Part shown: piece after piece, positions 16,699 to 25,737 of the stretch
How positions within the stretch are numbered: position 1 is the first letter of the stretch
How the letters are laid out: each line of letters opens with the position of its first letter
From: Paenibacillus sp. SC116
GTDB taxonomy: Bacteria; Bacillota; Bacilli; Paenibacillales; Paenibacillaceae
Length of the DNA stretch: 64,000 nucleotides
Reading direction: 5' to 3'
Assembly (NCBI RefSeq): GCF_024733555.1
Contig: NZ_JANIOF010000001.1
Span: forward strand, 2,104,777 to 2,168,776
Position numbers and translations under genes: made by a program
Notes under the pieces: generated by a model
Database searches by the model: none
Seen by the model: the letters and a program-made list of their open reading frames with translations, nothing else
What the model was told of the DNA's origin: nothing

Positions 16699-17928
16699 CT
16701 AAAGTGACATCTGTCCCTCTTCATAATAAGTCCGTTTTGACTTATCAAAGATATGGAAACTCAACACAATCGCAACAACAATTGACACGACCGAGAAAAT
16801 AATCGTAACGAGCTGCAAATCAAACCATTCTGCCAATGTTCCCAATGCAAACGTAGCCATAATTTGCACGATACTTTGAAACATCCCCTCGATACTGCCA
16901 AAGCGTCCCATAATGGAAGTCGGTACATTGTTCTGATAAAAAGTCGCATAACCGGTATTGGAGAAAGACATAAAGAATCCAAGTAAGATAAAGCTTATCG
17001 TAGCGAACCAAAATCCTGACGCACTGTAGAACATCGTATAACCAATCGTTGTGAACAACATCCCCACCGCTATGTACGTTTGAAGCGAGAATCGCTTCAC
17101 CACAATGGCCGAAGCTGATGCACCTAGTAGAGCACCTATGCCAGCCACACTGACAATGACACCATACAACTGATCATTCAGGTGCAAATTCTGTTTTATA
17201 AACGTTACTTCTTGCGAATCGAGCGCAAAGAAGATCATAATTGCAATTTGATACAGCAAATATATTTTTACAAAGTAGCGCGAACGCAGCATAAATTGCT
17301 GTACGAGCTTCCAATCCTCTATGATTACTTTCAGGCGAATCGGTTCCCGCTTCTCTACATTCTCATCGCTAACATCAGGCAACCTGCCTATAAGGAATGC
17401 ACAGATGAGAAAGCTAATCGCATTGATGATAACGCACCAACCTGTGCCAATCATGATAATAAGCACACCTGCGATTGCAGGCCCGAGCAAAAAGGAGCCT
17501 GAGTTCATCATGCTCATAATAGAATTAAATCGTCTGCGCTCTTCTGGCACAACAATCTTCGTAATATAAAAAGTTGAGCTCGGTCCAAAAAAGGCGGAGG
17601 CGATACTGCATACAAATACAATCGCGTATACAGCCCATATCGATGTCATCAGTGGAATGAGGAAGATAAGCAACCCTCGAATCACATCCGCAGCGATCAT
17701 AATCCTTCGCTTATTCATACGGTCAATGACTGACCCTGCCCATAAATTCGTAAACAGCTTTGCAATCGGACCAATCATATATAAGCCCGCTACAGCAGCT
17801 GCTGAGTTCGTCATGTTCAATACAAGAATGTTCAAAGCAATCAAATAAATCCAGTTGCCAAAGTACGAAACCCCGATTCCCCCGAGCAGCAGCGAATACT
17901 GCCTCCACCTGCCTATCCCCTCATCCAC
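16699..17928 (-). CDS. MFS transporter, macrolide-efflux (MFS_3) type
   Basis: Protein of 409 aa starting at GTG 17928, with GGGGAG six bases upstream. About 12 transmembrane helices are visible, opening with SYFGNWIYLIALNILVLNMT. The loop GSVIDRMNKRRIMIAADVIRG is typical of the MefA-like and enterobactin-exporter-like MFS_3 group, with a cytosolic linker around residues 190-215. The group exports macrolides, siderophores or other small molecules, and the substrate here is unknown. It is monocistronic. Confidence 0.8.
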   Translation of the reverse strand: MDEGIGRWRQYSLLLGGIGVSYFGNWIYLIALNILVLNMTNSAAAVAGLYMIGPIAKLFTNLWAGSVIDRMNKRRIMIAADVIRGLLIFLIPLMTSIWAVYAIVFVCSIASAFFGPSSTFYITKIVVPEERRRFNSIMSMMNSGSFLLGPAIAGVLIIMIGTGWCVIINAISFLICAFLIGRLPDVSDENVEKREPIRLKVIIEDWKLVQQFMLRSRYFVKIYLLYQIAIMIFFALDSQEVTFIKQNLHLNDQLYGVIVSVAGIGALLGASASAIVVKRFSLQTYIAVGMLFTTIGYTMFYSASGFWFATISFILLGFFMSFSNTGYATFYQNNVPTSIMGRFGSIEGMFQSIVQIMATFALGTLAEWFDLQLVTIIFSVVSIVVAIVLSFHIFDKSKRTYYEEGQMSL

Positions 17929-18118
17929 AACAATCTCCCCTTATATAAGTTACCGATCTCACTTCCACTACCATGCTAGAAAAACGAAGGGAAACCGACA
18001 GATTATGTCGAATTAAAAATGAATAAATGATACTATTTTCATATAACAATTGAACTACTTCAATGCATGTAATTCATATAGATCTAATTGATATGTATAT
18101 GGAAAGGAAGATACAAAA

Positions 18119-18454
18119 ATGATTATCGGCATCGATCTCGGAACTACTTTCTCGGCCGTCGCTTATGTGGATAAAGATGGAATTCCGATTATTATATCAA
18201 ACCGCGAAGGCGAACGAACATCCCCGTCCGTTATTTTATTTGAACAATCTGTGCCAGTTGCTGGGAGTAAAGCAACGAAAGATGCTGGCAAAATAGCTGG
18301 TTTGAACATCGTAAAAATATTAAACGAGCCTACTGCAGCCGCTCTAGCATACAGAGTCTCCCAGCAATCCAAAGATCAATATGTAATCAAAGCACTCATT
18401 CCAAAAGAGAGTCTGTTCTATCAAGGATCAGGCTCTCTTTCCTTTTTACGATAA
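18119..18454 (+). pseudogene. Hsp70/DnaK-like gene with internal deletion and truncation
   Basis: The frame begins with a perfect Hsp70 N-terminus ([16 protein letters not shown], then [14 protein letters not shown]). It jumps at [15 protein letters not shown] directly to a segment normally ~90 residues later, continuing [16 protein letters not shown]. After that the Hsp70 sequence stops and about 30 unrelated residues lead to a stop inside a terminator stem. The phosphate-2 motif and the whole substrate-binding domain are missing, so it cannot be a chaperone. A ribosome site (GGAAAGGAAG) and the start are intact, so a peptide may still be made. Confidence 0.8.
18404..18447 (+). terminator. 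Terminator overlapping the end of the Hsp70 remnant
   Basis: AAAGAGAGTCTG (18404-18415) pairs with CAGGCTCTCTTT (18429-18440), followed by CCTTTTT. It is probably the original terminator of the once full-length gene, now read through by the shortened frame. Confidence 0.75.
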
Positions 18455-18620
18455 TCCTTCTACAACTATCCCCTGTAACTTCCTCTCGATACATACATTG
18501 AAGTTACGTTTTCAGCGCTGTTTCTTGCGGAGGATACTAGACACAAGAGCTATATGAGATGATACAATTACCCTTATAGATTGTACAATTTGAGAAGAGG
18601 GTGATGTTATCCATACTCAT

Positions 18621-19550
18621 TTGCTTAGTAGAAGAAGTCATTTCAATTGCTACAAAATTGAACTTGCTCTCGTTTTACTTGCCGGCGGGTATGAGACAGC
18701 ACATCTATTTTATAGTGCCTATGAGAGCACAAATGCGATTAACCAAGAGCTGCTAATAGAAAAAAAAGGTTTCTGGCTCTTCCATATGGACTGTTTGAAT
18801 GATAGCGATCTAACCCAAATAGGTGCAGCGTTTATAGATTTCGAAGGCTCTTCAGCTGCTGAGGCAGCCCAATATATTGAATCGAATTTACAGACTGGCA
18901 ATGTTGTGTTCACAGGAATCAAGCCAAAATATTTTCCCGAGCTGCACTTCATGGATGCTGAATCGACCCATTATATCATCATCGAGCAATTTACAAATAC
19001 CCAACACACCATACTAAATGATGTCAAAAACATTGTTAGTAAATCGTACACAGCAGACTTTGTATTACAAGCCATACGTGATTCGAATTATCCACTGTTC
19101 TCCCTACAAACCAAACATATTGCACTCTCAACTGAAACGATAGCTGAATTTCGAAATCGAGCAAGGCAAGCTATTTTACATAACGATGATGATTCTAGAC
19201 TATTTGATCACATATTAGAAATGGTAAGGGGTCTGCCACAAGCTCCGATAGGGGCGGCAAAAGAAATGTTCAATTCTCTTGGCCAAGTATTTATCATGCT
19301 CAGTGGATCACGTTATGTGTTCTCTTGCTATATAGAGCTTCAACCTGTCCCCGCTTATGTCGTAGACTTGTTAAGGCACTGCTCTGATCAAGCGGAAACC
19401 ATTAAAAACATAATCATAAAAAAAGATATTCAATTGAAAAACACCAATCATCCGCTCCAACTCGATCAACTTATAGAGAAAATAGAAATGCTACGTGATT
19501 ATGAACTAATAACATTGCTGGCTTTAAAAAAAGAATTGGCAAATGTATAA
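18621..19550 (+). CDS. Hypothetical protein, possible BtrH_N-like cysteine-hydrolase fold
   Basis: Protein of about 309 aa. I do not recognise a firm family. The N-terminus has a conserved-looking SHFNCYKIELALVL, a Cys in the position seen in BtrH N-terminal-like domains, and a later STHYIIIEQFTNTQHTIL could carry the His. The C-terminal third is helical. There is no signal peptide or membrane helix. The start is uncertain: TTG 18621 lies ~17 bases after GAGGGTGA, and the frame is open upstream with no ATG or GTG at the right distance, so a rare start or a lesion is possible. It precedes another orphan by about 80 bp. Confidence 0.5.
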   Translation: MLSRRSHFNCYKIELALVLLAGGYETAHLFYSAYESTNAINQELLIEKKGFWLFHMDCLNDSDLTQIGAAFIDFEGSSAAEAAQYIESNLQTGNVVFTGIKPKYFPELHFMDAESTHYIIIEQFTNTQHTILNDVKNIVSKSYTADFVLQAIRDSNYPLFSLQTKHIALSTETIAEFRNRARQAILHNDDDSRLFDHILEMVRGLPQAPIGAAKEMFNSLGQVFIMLSGSRYVFSCYIELQPVPAYVVDLLRHCSDQAETIKNIIIKKDIQLKNTNHPLQLDQLIEKIEMLRDYELITLLALKKELANV

Positions 19551-19631
19551 GTACAATTCATACAGCATGCGGCTTTCGTAGTAAATATCTATATATTCGG
19601 TGAAGTCTACTTCACCAAAAGGATGGTTGTG

Positions 19632-20000
19632 ATGGTGAATCCAATTGAATTTTTGACGGAGCTAAGAAATTCTGACAAGTATATTACCGATATTTACACA
19701 AAAGGAAGCTGCTATAAATTATTTAGAATTTTGAAATTAATATATCCTCACTCCATGCCTTACAAATGCGGAAATGAAAATGACTATTATCATGTAATCA
19801 CATCCATCGACAATGTTTTCTATGATATAAATGGAGCCGTTGATCCACTTCAATATGATTCTATCGTTCCTATGCTGCTCGAAGATCAGGAAGAATTTGA
19901 ATGGTATTCCTACAGTCGAATGTGGTACATTCCTGATTGCGAGGAGTGCCCTGTCATGAGCACAGCTGCTGCGCATCAAAATAAGCCAGATGAATGCTAA
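19632..20000 (+). CDS. Hypothetical small cytosolic protein
   Basis: Protein of 122 aa. ATG 19632 is favoured over 19623 because AAAGGA lies about ten bases upstream. No family is named with confidence. The order SCYKLFRILKLIYP, then YYHVITSIDNVFYDINGAV, then an acidic stretch and CEEC near the C-terminus gives a Cys...His...Asp spacing that recalls small papain-like or NlpC-like folds, but this is only suggestive. It follows the orphan at 18621 and may be cotranscribed with it. Confidence 0.5.
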   Translation: MVNPIEFLTELRNSDKYITDIYTKGSCYKLFRILKLIYPHSMPYKCGNENDYYHVITSIDNVFYDINGAVDPLQYDSIVPMLLEDQEEFEWYSYSRMWYIPDCEECPVMSTAAAHQNKPDEC

Positions 20001-20112
20001 CGTTGTTTTGAATACCAATTAAATTCTCAAGTACCCCTACAATAGAGTGCACGGATTGTCGGATCGATGCACATCATTCCTGCTATTCTAAAACCAAGAA
20101 GGAGGTGGGAAT

Positions 20113-20982
20113 ATGGATAGTCTCGAAAGGTTTAATCTTGCCTTGCAGTACGTCGAAAAACATCTTGATGCTGAGATCGACTATGCAGAAATAGCGCGGA
20201 TTGCTCTTTGCTCTGAATATCATTTTAAACGGATGTTCTCATTTCTGGCTGGTGTCACACTCTCGGAGTACATCCGGCGCAGACGACTTACGCTCGCAGC
20301 ATTTGATCTCACTACTAGCAACGTACGAATTATAGATTTAGCTGTAAAATACGGCTACAGTTCGGCAGATTCTTTCACTAGAGCGTTCCACAGCTTGCAT
20401 GAAATAACACCGTCAGAAGCGAAACAAAACGGCCACTCCCTAAAAGCATACCCACCCATGACCTTCCAACTTTCGATTCAAGGAGGAAATGAAATGAATT
20501 ATCGGGTAGTTGAGAAAGAAGCGTTTCGCATTGTAGGGATTAGCAAGCGAGTACCTTTAATTTATAACGGTGTTAATCCAGAAATTGCGGCCATGTGGAA
20601 AAGCTTAGATGAAGAACTGATTCGCACGCTGAAGCAGCTGTCCGATGTCGAACCGTCAGGGTTGATCAGCGCATCAACCAACTTTTCCGAAGGACGCCAA
20701 GAGCACGGCGAACTGGATCACTATATCGGAGTAGCTACAACGAAAAATTGTCCTGACAACCTAACTCAGCTTGAGGTATCTGCTTCTACATGGGCGGTAT
20801 TTACCGCAGTTGGACCGTTCCCTGATACGCTGCAAAATGTGTGGGGGCGCATTTATTCAGAATGGTTCCCTAGCTCTAGCTACCAGCTTGCCGAGGGACC
20901 AGAAATTCTCTGGAATGAAAGTAAAGATGTAACTTCACCAACATTTAAGAGTGAGATATGGATTCCGGTATTAAAAAAATAA
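20113..20982 (+). CDS. AraC-family regulator with GyrI-like effector-binding domain
   Basis: Protein of 289 aa with AAGGAGGTGG upstream. Residues ~8-105 contain two helix-turn-helix motifs of the AraC type ([20 protein letters not shown], then [20 protein letters not shown]). Residues ~130-288 form a GyrI/BmrR-like ligand-binding domain ([17 protein letters not shown] near the start, EIWIPVLKK at the end), as in Rob or YdeE-type proteins that sense small hydrophobic or cationic compounds. It stands alone before a strong terminator and its targets are unknown. A standalone relative of the effector domain is encoded at 29187-29639. Confidence 0.87.
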   Translation: MDSLERFNLALQYVEKHLDAEIDYAEIARIALCSEYHFKRMFSFLAGVTLSEYIRRRRLTLAAFDLTTSNVRIIDLAVKYGYSSADSFTRAFHSLHEITPSEAKQNGHSLKAYPPMTFQLSIQGGNEMNYRVVEKEAFRIVGISKRVPLIYNGVNPEIAAMWKSLDEELIRTLKQLSDVEPSGLISASTNFSEGRQEHGELDHYIGVATTKNCPDNLTQLEVSASTWAVFTAVGPFPDTLQNVWGRIYSEWFPSSSYQLAEGPEILWNESKDVTSPTFKSEIWIPVLKK

Positions 20983-21001
20983 TCGCTGTTAACAAAAAAA
21001 G

Positions 21002-21040
21002 CGCATGTCTAGGTCATCAGCGACCAGGGCATGCGTTTTT
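21002..21040 (+). terminator. Terminator after the AraC/GyrI-type regulator
   Basis: CGCATGTCT...GGTC pairs with GACC...GGGCATGCG (21002-21035), followed by TTTTT, 20 bp after the stop. Confidence 0.8.
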
Positions 21041-21154
21041 GATATTACATATAGGGGGAGATACTCATTTTCATATCAATAGAGCGCCGTATATCCCTCG
21101 CTGCTACATCCGATTGGATATGAAATCTCTATGAATATACATTGCAAACAAAAA

Positions 21155-21174
21155 AAGGGCGAAAATCCGCCCTT
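21155..21174 (-). terminator. Terminator of the SLH protein gene
   Basis: AAGGGCG (21155-21161) pairs with CGCCCTT (21168-21174). On the minus strand it ends in a run of seven T. Two related hairpins occur at 24499 and 27234. Confidence 0.8.
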
Positions 21175-21221
21175 ACGAATTCATCATATTACTTACATAC
21201 ACATAACCATGCAGCCTACCA

Positions 21222-23963
21222 TCAAATCTGTAAATAAAGTCGGTACAGCATTCTAGTAGCTTCCCCACGTGTAACAGCCTCGCGAGCTTTAATCTGCTTA
21301 TTAGCAGGAACATCGATCAAGCGCTGTTTTATTGCCAATGCCATCGTTCGCTTTGCCCAATTAGATATCGTTTTCTTATCTTCGAATTGATTCAAATAGA
21401 TATCTGGATTCGATGGGTAATAATAATTTTTCTTTTCATGCAAATATCGTGCGCCGATCGCAATCATTTCTTCCCGAGCTATCGTCTTATCCGGCTTGAA
21501 TGTACCATCAGGATAACCCTTTACGATATCTTTTTTCTCGGACGAAGCAATATAGGGATGATGCCATTGTGGAGATTGCACGTCTGAAAAGCTCTCCGTC
21601 GCTGTTTTATCCAAAGCGTAAAAAGCTTTAACAAGCATAGATGTGAACTCTGCACGGGTAATCAACGAATCAGGCTCAAACTTGCCACCGGCTTTCCCTT
21701 TCACAATTCCTTTGGAGGCGAGAAATTGAACCGCTTGCTGTAACTCTGGATCTCGATCATCAACATCAGGGAATGACTTGGAATTATCGCCCAAGAAATA
21801 CGTACCCGGACGGTTAATTTCAGCTTCTACGCCATTTTTGTATGGATTAAATTTTCCACCTATAGGCTGCGTTGTTGTTCCATCCGTATAAAAAACACTG
21901 TTATTCGTTGCGTCTGATTGAGTAGCAGGTAAAACGAGTCCGATGTTGCTTGCTACGCTCGGAAGCTCCCTTCCTTGTTCATCCAAAAATTGCACCTGAT
22001 ATCTACCGTTACTTACTTGGACCAAATGAATAACAATGACAGGGTATGAATGAAATAGGCTATCTGCAGTCGCAACATGAATCATCAATTTCGCATCTCC
22101 CGCATGTACGGTAATATAATCAATATCCTTACGACCGACTAAGCTATCCTTATGCAGCTTGAACGTATAGCCATTTTGTCCAGGTGAAGACAAAACTTCC
22201 CCATTAATTACTAACTCTCTAGCAAGAACAATTCCACTTTCCGATAGCGATTGCTCCACCGCTGACTTAGCCTTTAGCGCACTGCCAGCTACGCGATTCA
22301 TCAGCTCAGGAGTAATGACAACTTGTCCATTAACAGGAACCGGCTGCTCACTGCTTGCGGCTGAAATAACAAGTTCTCCCGCTTGAGTCAGCCCCTCCAC
22401 AATATACGGCTTCTGTTTGTCAGCAGCAGGCACCGTTCGAACAGCAGTGAAATACGTATCGGACAGCCTATTGCTATCAGCGACATACAACATAAAATAG
22501 GTGGTAACATCTGGGTAACCAGCTCTAGTTGCAGTTGCCCGCACAATGGTCTGTCCGGGCTTATTCGCTTTGACGACCGCTGTGCCATTCACATACGATA
22601 AAGTTCCTATACTCGGGTCATCAATAGCATAAGTTACCTTAGTCCCAGGAAGCAGATTGTTAACGGCAATGGTTTGATTTCCGCCAGGCGGTAGAATCGT
22701 AACATAGGGATACAGGCTGATTTCCGGAACCGTCCGCACCCTAGGCTCGGTTGTTGTTTTAGGTCGATCGCCAGTTTGTTTATCGGCGGATTTATTTGTA
22801 TGGCTATCTTTCTGTTTATCTATTTTTTGATTATCTGTTTGGTTACCTACTGTCCCAGAACCATCACGTTGCTCCGTTCTCTTCGTGAACACAACAAGCT
22901 TTGGAAAGTTAGAAGCACTCTCCCATGCCCACAAAGTCTGATCTTTTTTCAATACATAATACCTTTTTAGACCACCTGGTTCCTTTTGATGTACGGACAC
23001 GATATCCTTCAGATCAGGAAAGACCTTGTCATTTTCCACAGACCAGAGCTGGCCATCCGTCCGGAATGCATACGTTTTATCCAGATTCGCATCTCTAATA
23101 GTGTCTAATTGAACAATCATTCGCGAGTCTGCTGCATGATGTAATTGAACAGGAAGATCGTCATCGCGATACGTTCGCCAGGACCAGACCGTGCCATCCT
23201 GTTTATAGGCATAACTTAAAATAGAACCTGGATCTATGTTGACGACACCACTAAGTCCCGTAATCTGATCTACAGTCTTGCTGTTTGTTCTGTTCTGCGG
23301 AAAATACGAGCTTGATCTCCATTTCCACACCGACCCGTCCTTTTTAATCGCGAATACGAGGCCTCCAATTGATTGTAAGGATACAACATCATCAAGCAGC
23401 TTGATTTGCTTCAGTGAGGACTTCGCATTTTTGGAGTTTCCCGTTCTCCTTCCCCAACTCCATACGGAACCGTCTGATTTTAATACAAACAAAACTTTGT
23501 AATTACCATCGAATTTAGCAACGAATGAAGTTACGTTACTCAAATCTTTGATAAGCGATGGATCATCCGTAGGATATGGTAGATGTTCTGTACGCTTCGC
23601 ATCCCAGTACCAGACGGTTCCGTCATTTTTCAGCGCAACATAGCCACGAATATCTTTGGTGCCCCCACTCCTTCTGACATCGACCTGCTTTACATCTTTC
23701 AAGCCTGGAATTTGTACCATATGAGCTTTATAGACGATGTCCGAAGTGTAATGAGATGCGCCATTATTGATGTACCACATCCATGCCGTTCCATCCTTCT
23801 TCGACGATAGAACTTGCTCGTCAAGAATGTCGTAATCCTCACCAACACGTGTATATTGCTGTTCGCTGACGACATTCGTATCGTTCTGAATGGCTTGAAC
23901 CGTACCGGAATAAGCCGTTAGAATTAACATAAAGCTTAATAATGCTGCCATGTATCGTTTCAT
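21222..23963 (-). CDS. Secreted S-layer-homology protein with RCC1-like repeats
   Basis: Protein of 913 aa with a signal peptide (MKRYMAALLSFMLILTAYSG). Residues ~40-370 hold six or more short repeats of the form (F/Y)xxKxDGxVWxW, like bacterial RCC1 or tubulin-suppressor-type propeller blades. A Gln/Lys/Thr-rich linker follows (~375-415), then a Big-2-like Ig domain (~420-500) and a beta-rich region. Three SLH modules close the protein (about residues 735-910; FPDVDDRDPELQQAVQFLAS, the ITRAEF and IAREEM motifs, a degenerate third copy). SLH modules anchor proteins to pyruvylated cell-wall polymer. The propeller could bind ligands or partners. Confidence 0.88.
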   Translation of the reverse strand: MKRYMAALLSFMLILTAYSGTVQAIQNDTNVVSEQQYTRVGEDYDILDEQVLSSKKDGTAWMWYINNGASHYTSDIVYKAHMVQIPGLKDVKQVDVRRSGGTKDIRGYVALKNDGTVWYWDAKRTEHLPYPTDDPSLIKDLSNVTSFVAKFDGNYKVLFVLKSDGSVWSWGRRTGNSKNAKSSLKQIKLLDDVVSLQSIGGLVFAIKKDGSVWKWRSSSYFPQNRTNSKTVDQITGLSGVVNIDPGSILSYAYKQDGTVWSWRTYRDDDLPVQLHHAADSRMIVQLDTIRDANLDKTYAFRTDGQLWSVENDKVFPDLKDIVSVHQKEPGGLKRYYVLKKDQTLWAWESASNFPKLVVFTKRTEQRDGSGTVGNQTDNQKIDKQKDSHTNKSADKQTGDRPKTTTEPRVRTVPEISLYPYVTILPPGGNQTIAVNNLLPGTKVTYAIDDPSIGTLSYVNGTAVVKANKPGQTIVRATATRAGYPDVTTYFMLYVADSNRLSDTYFTAVRTVPAADKQKPYIVEGLTQAGELVISAASSEQPVPVNGQVVITPELMNRVAGSALKAKSAVEQSLSESGIVLARELVINGEVLSSPGQNGYTFKLHKDSLVGRKDIDYITVHAGDAKLMIHVATADSLFHSYPVIVIHLVQVSNGRYQVQFLDEQGRELPSVASNIGLVLPATQSDATNNSVFYTDGTTTQPIGGKFNPYKNGVEAEINRPGTYFLGDNSKSFPDVDDRDPELQQAVQFLASKGIVKGKAGGKFEPDSLITRAEFTSMLVKAFYALDKTATESFSDVQSPQWHHPYIASSEKKDIVKGYPDGTFKPDKTIAREEMIAIGARYLHEKKNYYYPSNPDIYLNQFEDKKTISNWAKRTMALAIKQRLIDVPANKQIKAREAVTRGEATRMLYRLYLQI

Positions 23964-24498
23964 TTTCGACCTCCACTACTATCTCTTTAGTAATCTCTGA
24001 ACTGTGTCTCCAGATCCCCCGAGATTGGCAAATTGCCTGTTGCTTTCTTTCAACCTACCCTTTTTACTAATATTTCTCTATTTATTTATCGGGTGAAGAA
24101 GATCAGAAAGTTAATATTTCCTAAACAATTAATAATATTGTAACTTTTTATAGTTATTTATTTCTTTAAATATTTTATCGAATTATAAATTTACCCAGAG
24201 ACATTTTGTATCATTCCATAACGCGACATAGTTTCCATGCTAACCGAGGTGTATATATTTTATATATAGTTGTATATGAACACATATATTTATACATTAT
24301 CTATAATAATTTTCACATATAAAGCAATCAGATATGCTATACATTTTATATTCAATTTACTGGAAGGCAACCTGATATAATAATAGAAGCGCATGCGAGT
24401 GGATATTAAAGCTATCTCCAACCTATCGTTTGCCCGAATCGACTAGACAAGCAGGTCAACTCGTTAAAAAGACATTATTGAAGCTGCAAGAAAAATAA
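23964..24498. other. AT-rich intergenic region with a possible gene-end remnant
   Basis: About 530 bp upstream of the SLH gene, very AT-rich, holding the regulatory region of that gene. Near its far end, 24376-24498 (plus strand) is an open frame without a start codon that ends LPESTRQAGQLVKKTLLKLQ and a stop, just before a terminator. This looks like the last codons of a lost gene, but I cannot name the family. Confidence 0.3.
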
Positions 24499-24524
24499 AA
24501 GAAGGGCGGATTTCCGCCCTTCTT
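24499..24524. terminator. Bidirectional terminator downstream of the MFS gene
   Basis: AAGAAGGGCGG (24499-24509) pairs with CCGCCCTTCTT (24514-24524). T-rich tails occur on both strands. It sits ten bases beyond the stop of the MFS gene. Confidence 0.75.
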
Positions 24525-24534
24525 CTTAATTGGA

Positions 24535-25737
24535 TTACGAAAATGAAGATTCCTGACTTCCCCTGACAACCTCGCTCCGATACAGCGGGAGCAGTAGGCA
24601 GGCAGCAAAGCACAGTGCCGCACACGTCATAAACATGATTGGAAACGATACTAAATCAGCGAGCGGCCCCATCACTAATGCACCCAAGGCAAAGCCAAAA
24701 TCAGCCGCACCGATAAACAAGCCAAGTAAAAATCCTCTTGCCTGAGTGGGTACGGAAAACGATACGAACGTGAGCAGCGCTGGATACAGCATCGCAAATG
24801 CGATCCCGTTCAATACTGCCGCGAGCAGCAAAATCGGCCCATAAACAAATGAACTTAGTAATAAGCTACCCGCACTTGCAAGCAAGCTCATTATCAGCAC
24901 GAGTCGTATCGGTGTTTCCCCATTAGATGGAATACGGCTGCGCCCAATAAATCGGCATAACACGAGCACAACTGTCTGCGTTAAAAAATAGATACTACCC
25001 CATGTGGACTGTTGATTTTCCAAATGTAACGGAAGGAAGGTAAAGATAGCTCCATTCGCTATGGAAGCGAATAGCATAATCGTTGAGGATACGAGCAGCT
25101 TGCGGTTTTTCCACAGCCCTGGGGAATTTACGGGAGTTGCATCAGGGATGGGGGCGTGCAGTTGACTCGTCTTGGATCGCACTACGATAAGGGCAAAGGC
25201 TACATTGACAATACCTAGCACGACAAATCCAACAAAGATCTCATTCATGGATACGACATCCTTCAAATAAAGAGCCGCCGCTGGTCCAAAGGTTGAAGGT
25301 ATCATCGTAGCAAGTGAATATAAAGATAGCCCCTGCCCCCTCACTTCGTCAGAGAGGAGATCGATCGTAATAATCTCCATCGCGGTGGAGAAAAAAGCAG
25401 CTACAATCCCTTGAATAATTCGGACAATTCCGATCATCCATAGTTCGGGGACGAAATAGCCCAGTAAAGAAAAAGCAAACACGATAAGCACGATAACAAA
25501 AATACGGCCTGCTCCATAGCGGTCGATAAGCTTCCCTGCAACCGGCCTCGCAAACATCGATGTCAGCATCGTCGCACCCATAATGAGTCCAATATCGGTT
25601 TTTGTCGCATGCAACGACAACGCGTAAAACGGGACAATCATAAGAACCATATAAACAATAGCGTAAAAAACAATTGCAATCGCATAAATTTTCATAGCCT
25701 GAGCTGAAAATGGATTGTCTCGATCTCTATTAATCAT
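24535..25737 (-). CDS. MFS transporter coupled to an SbnA-like gene
   Basis: Protein of 400 aa with about 12 membrane helices. The loop KLIDRYGAGRIF and the segment RIIQGIVAAFFSTAMEIITI are typical of the DHA1/MFS_1 group. Its start overlaps the stop of the preceding SbnA-like gene by four bases, so both proteins are probably made in fixed ratio. That coupling suggests it exports a product of the PLP enzyme, such as an amino-acid-derived metallophore or antimetabolite. That role is inference. The pair is bounded by related hairpins at 24499 and 27234. Confidence 0.8.
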   Translation of the reverse strand: MINRDRDNPFSAQAMKIYAIAIVFYAIVYMVLMIVPFYALSLHATKTDIGLIMGATMLTSMFARPVAGKLIDRYGAGRIFVIVLIVFAFSLLGYFVPELWMIGIVRIIQGIVAAFFSTAMEIITIDLLSDEVRGQGLSLYSLATMIPSTFGPAAALYLKDVVSMNEIFVGFVVLGIVNVAFALIVVRSKTSQLHAPIPDATPVNSPGLWKNRKLLVSSTIMLFASIANGAIFTFLPLHLENQQSTWGSIYFLTQTVVLVLCRFIGRSRIPSNGETPIRLVLIMSLLASAGSLLLSSFVYGPILLLAAVLNGIAFAMLYPALLTFVSFSVPTQARGFLLGLFIGAADFGFALGALVMGPLADLVSFPIMFMTCAALCFAACLLLPLYRSEVVRGSQESSFS

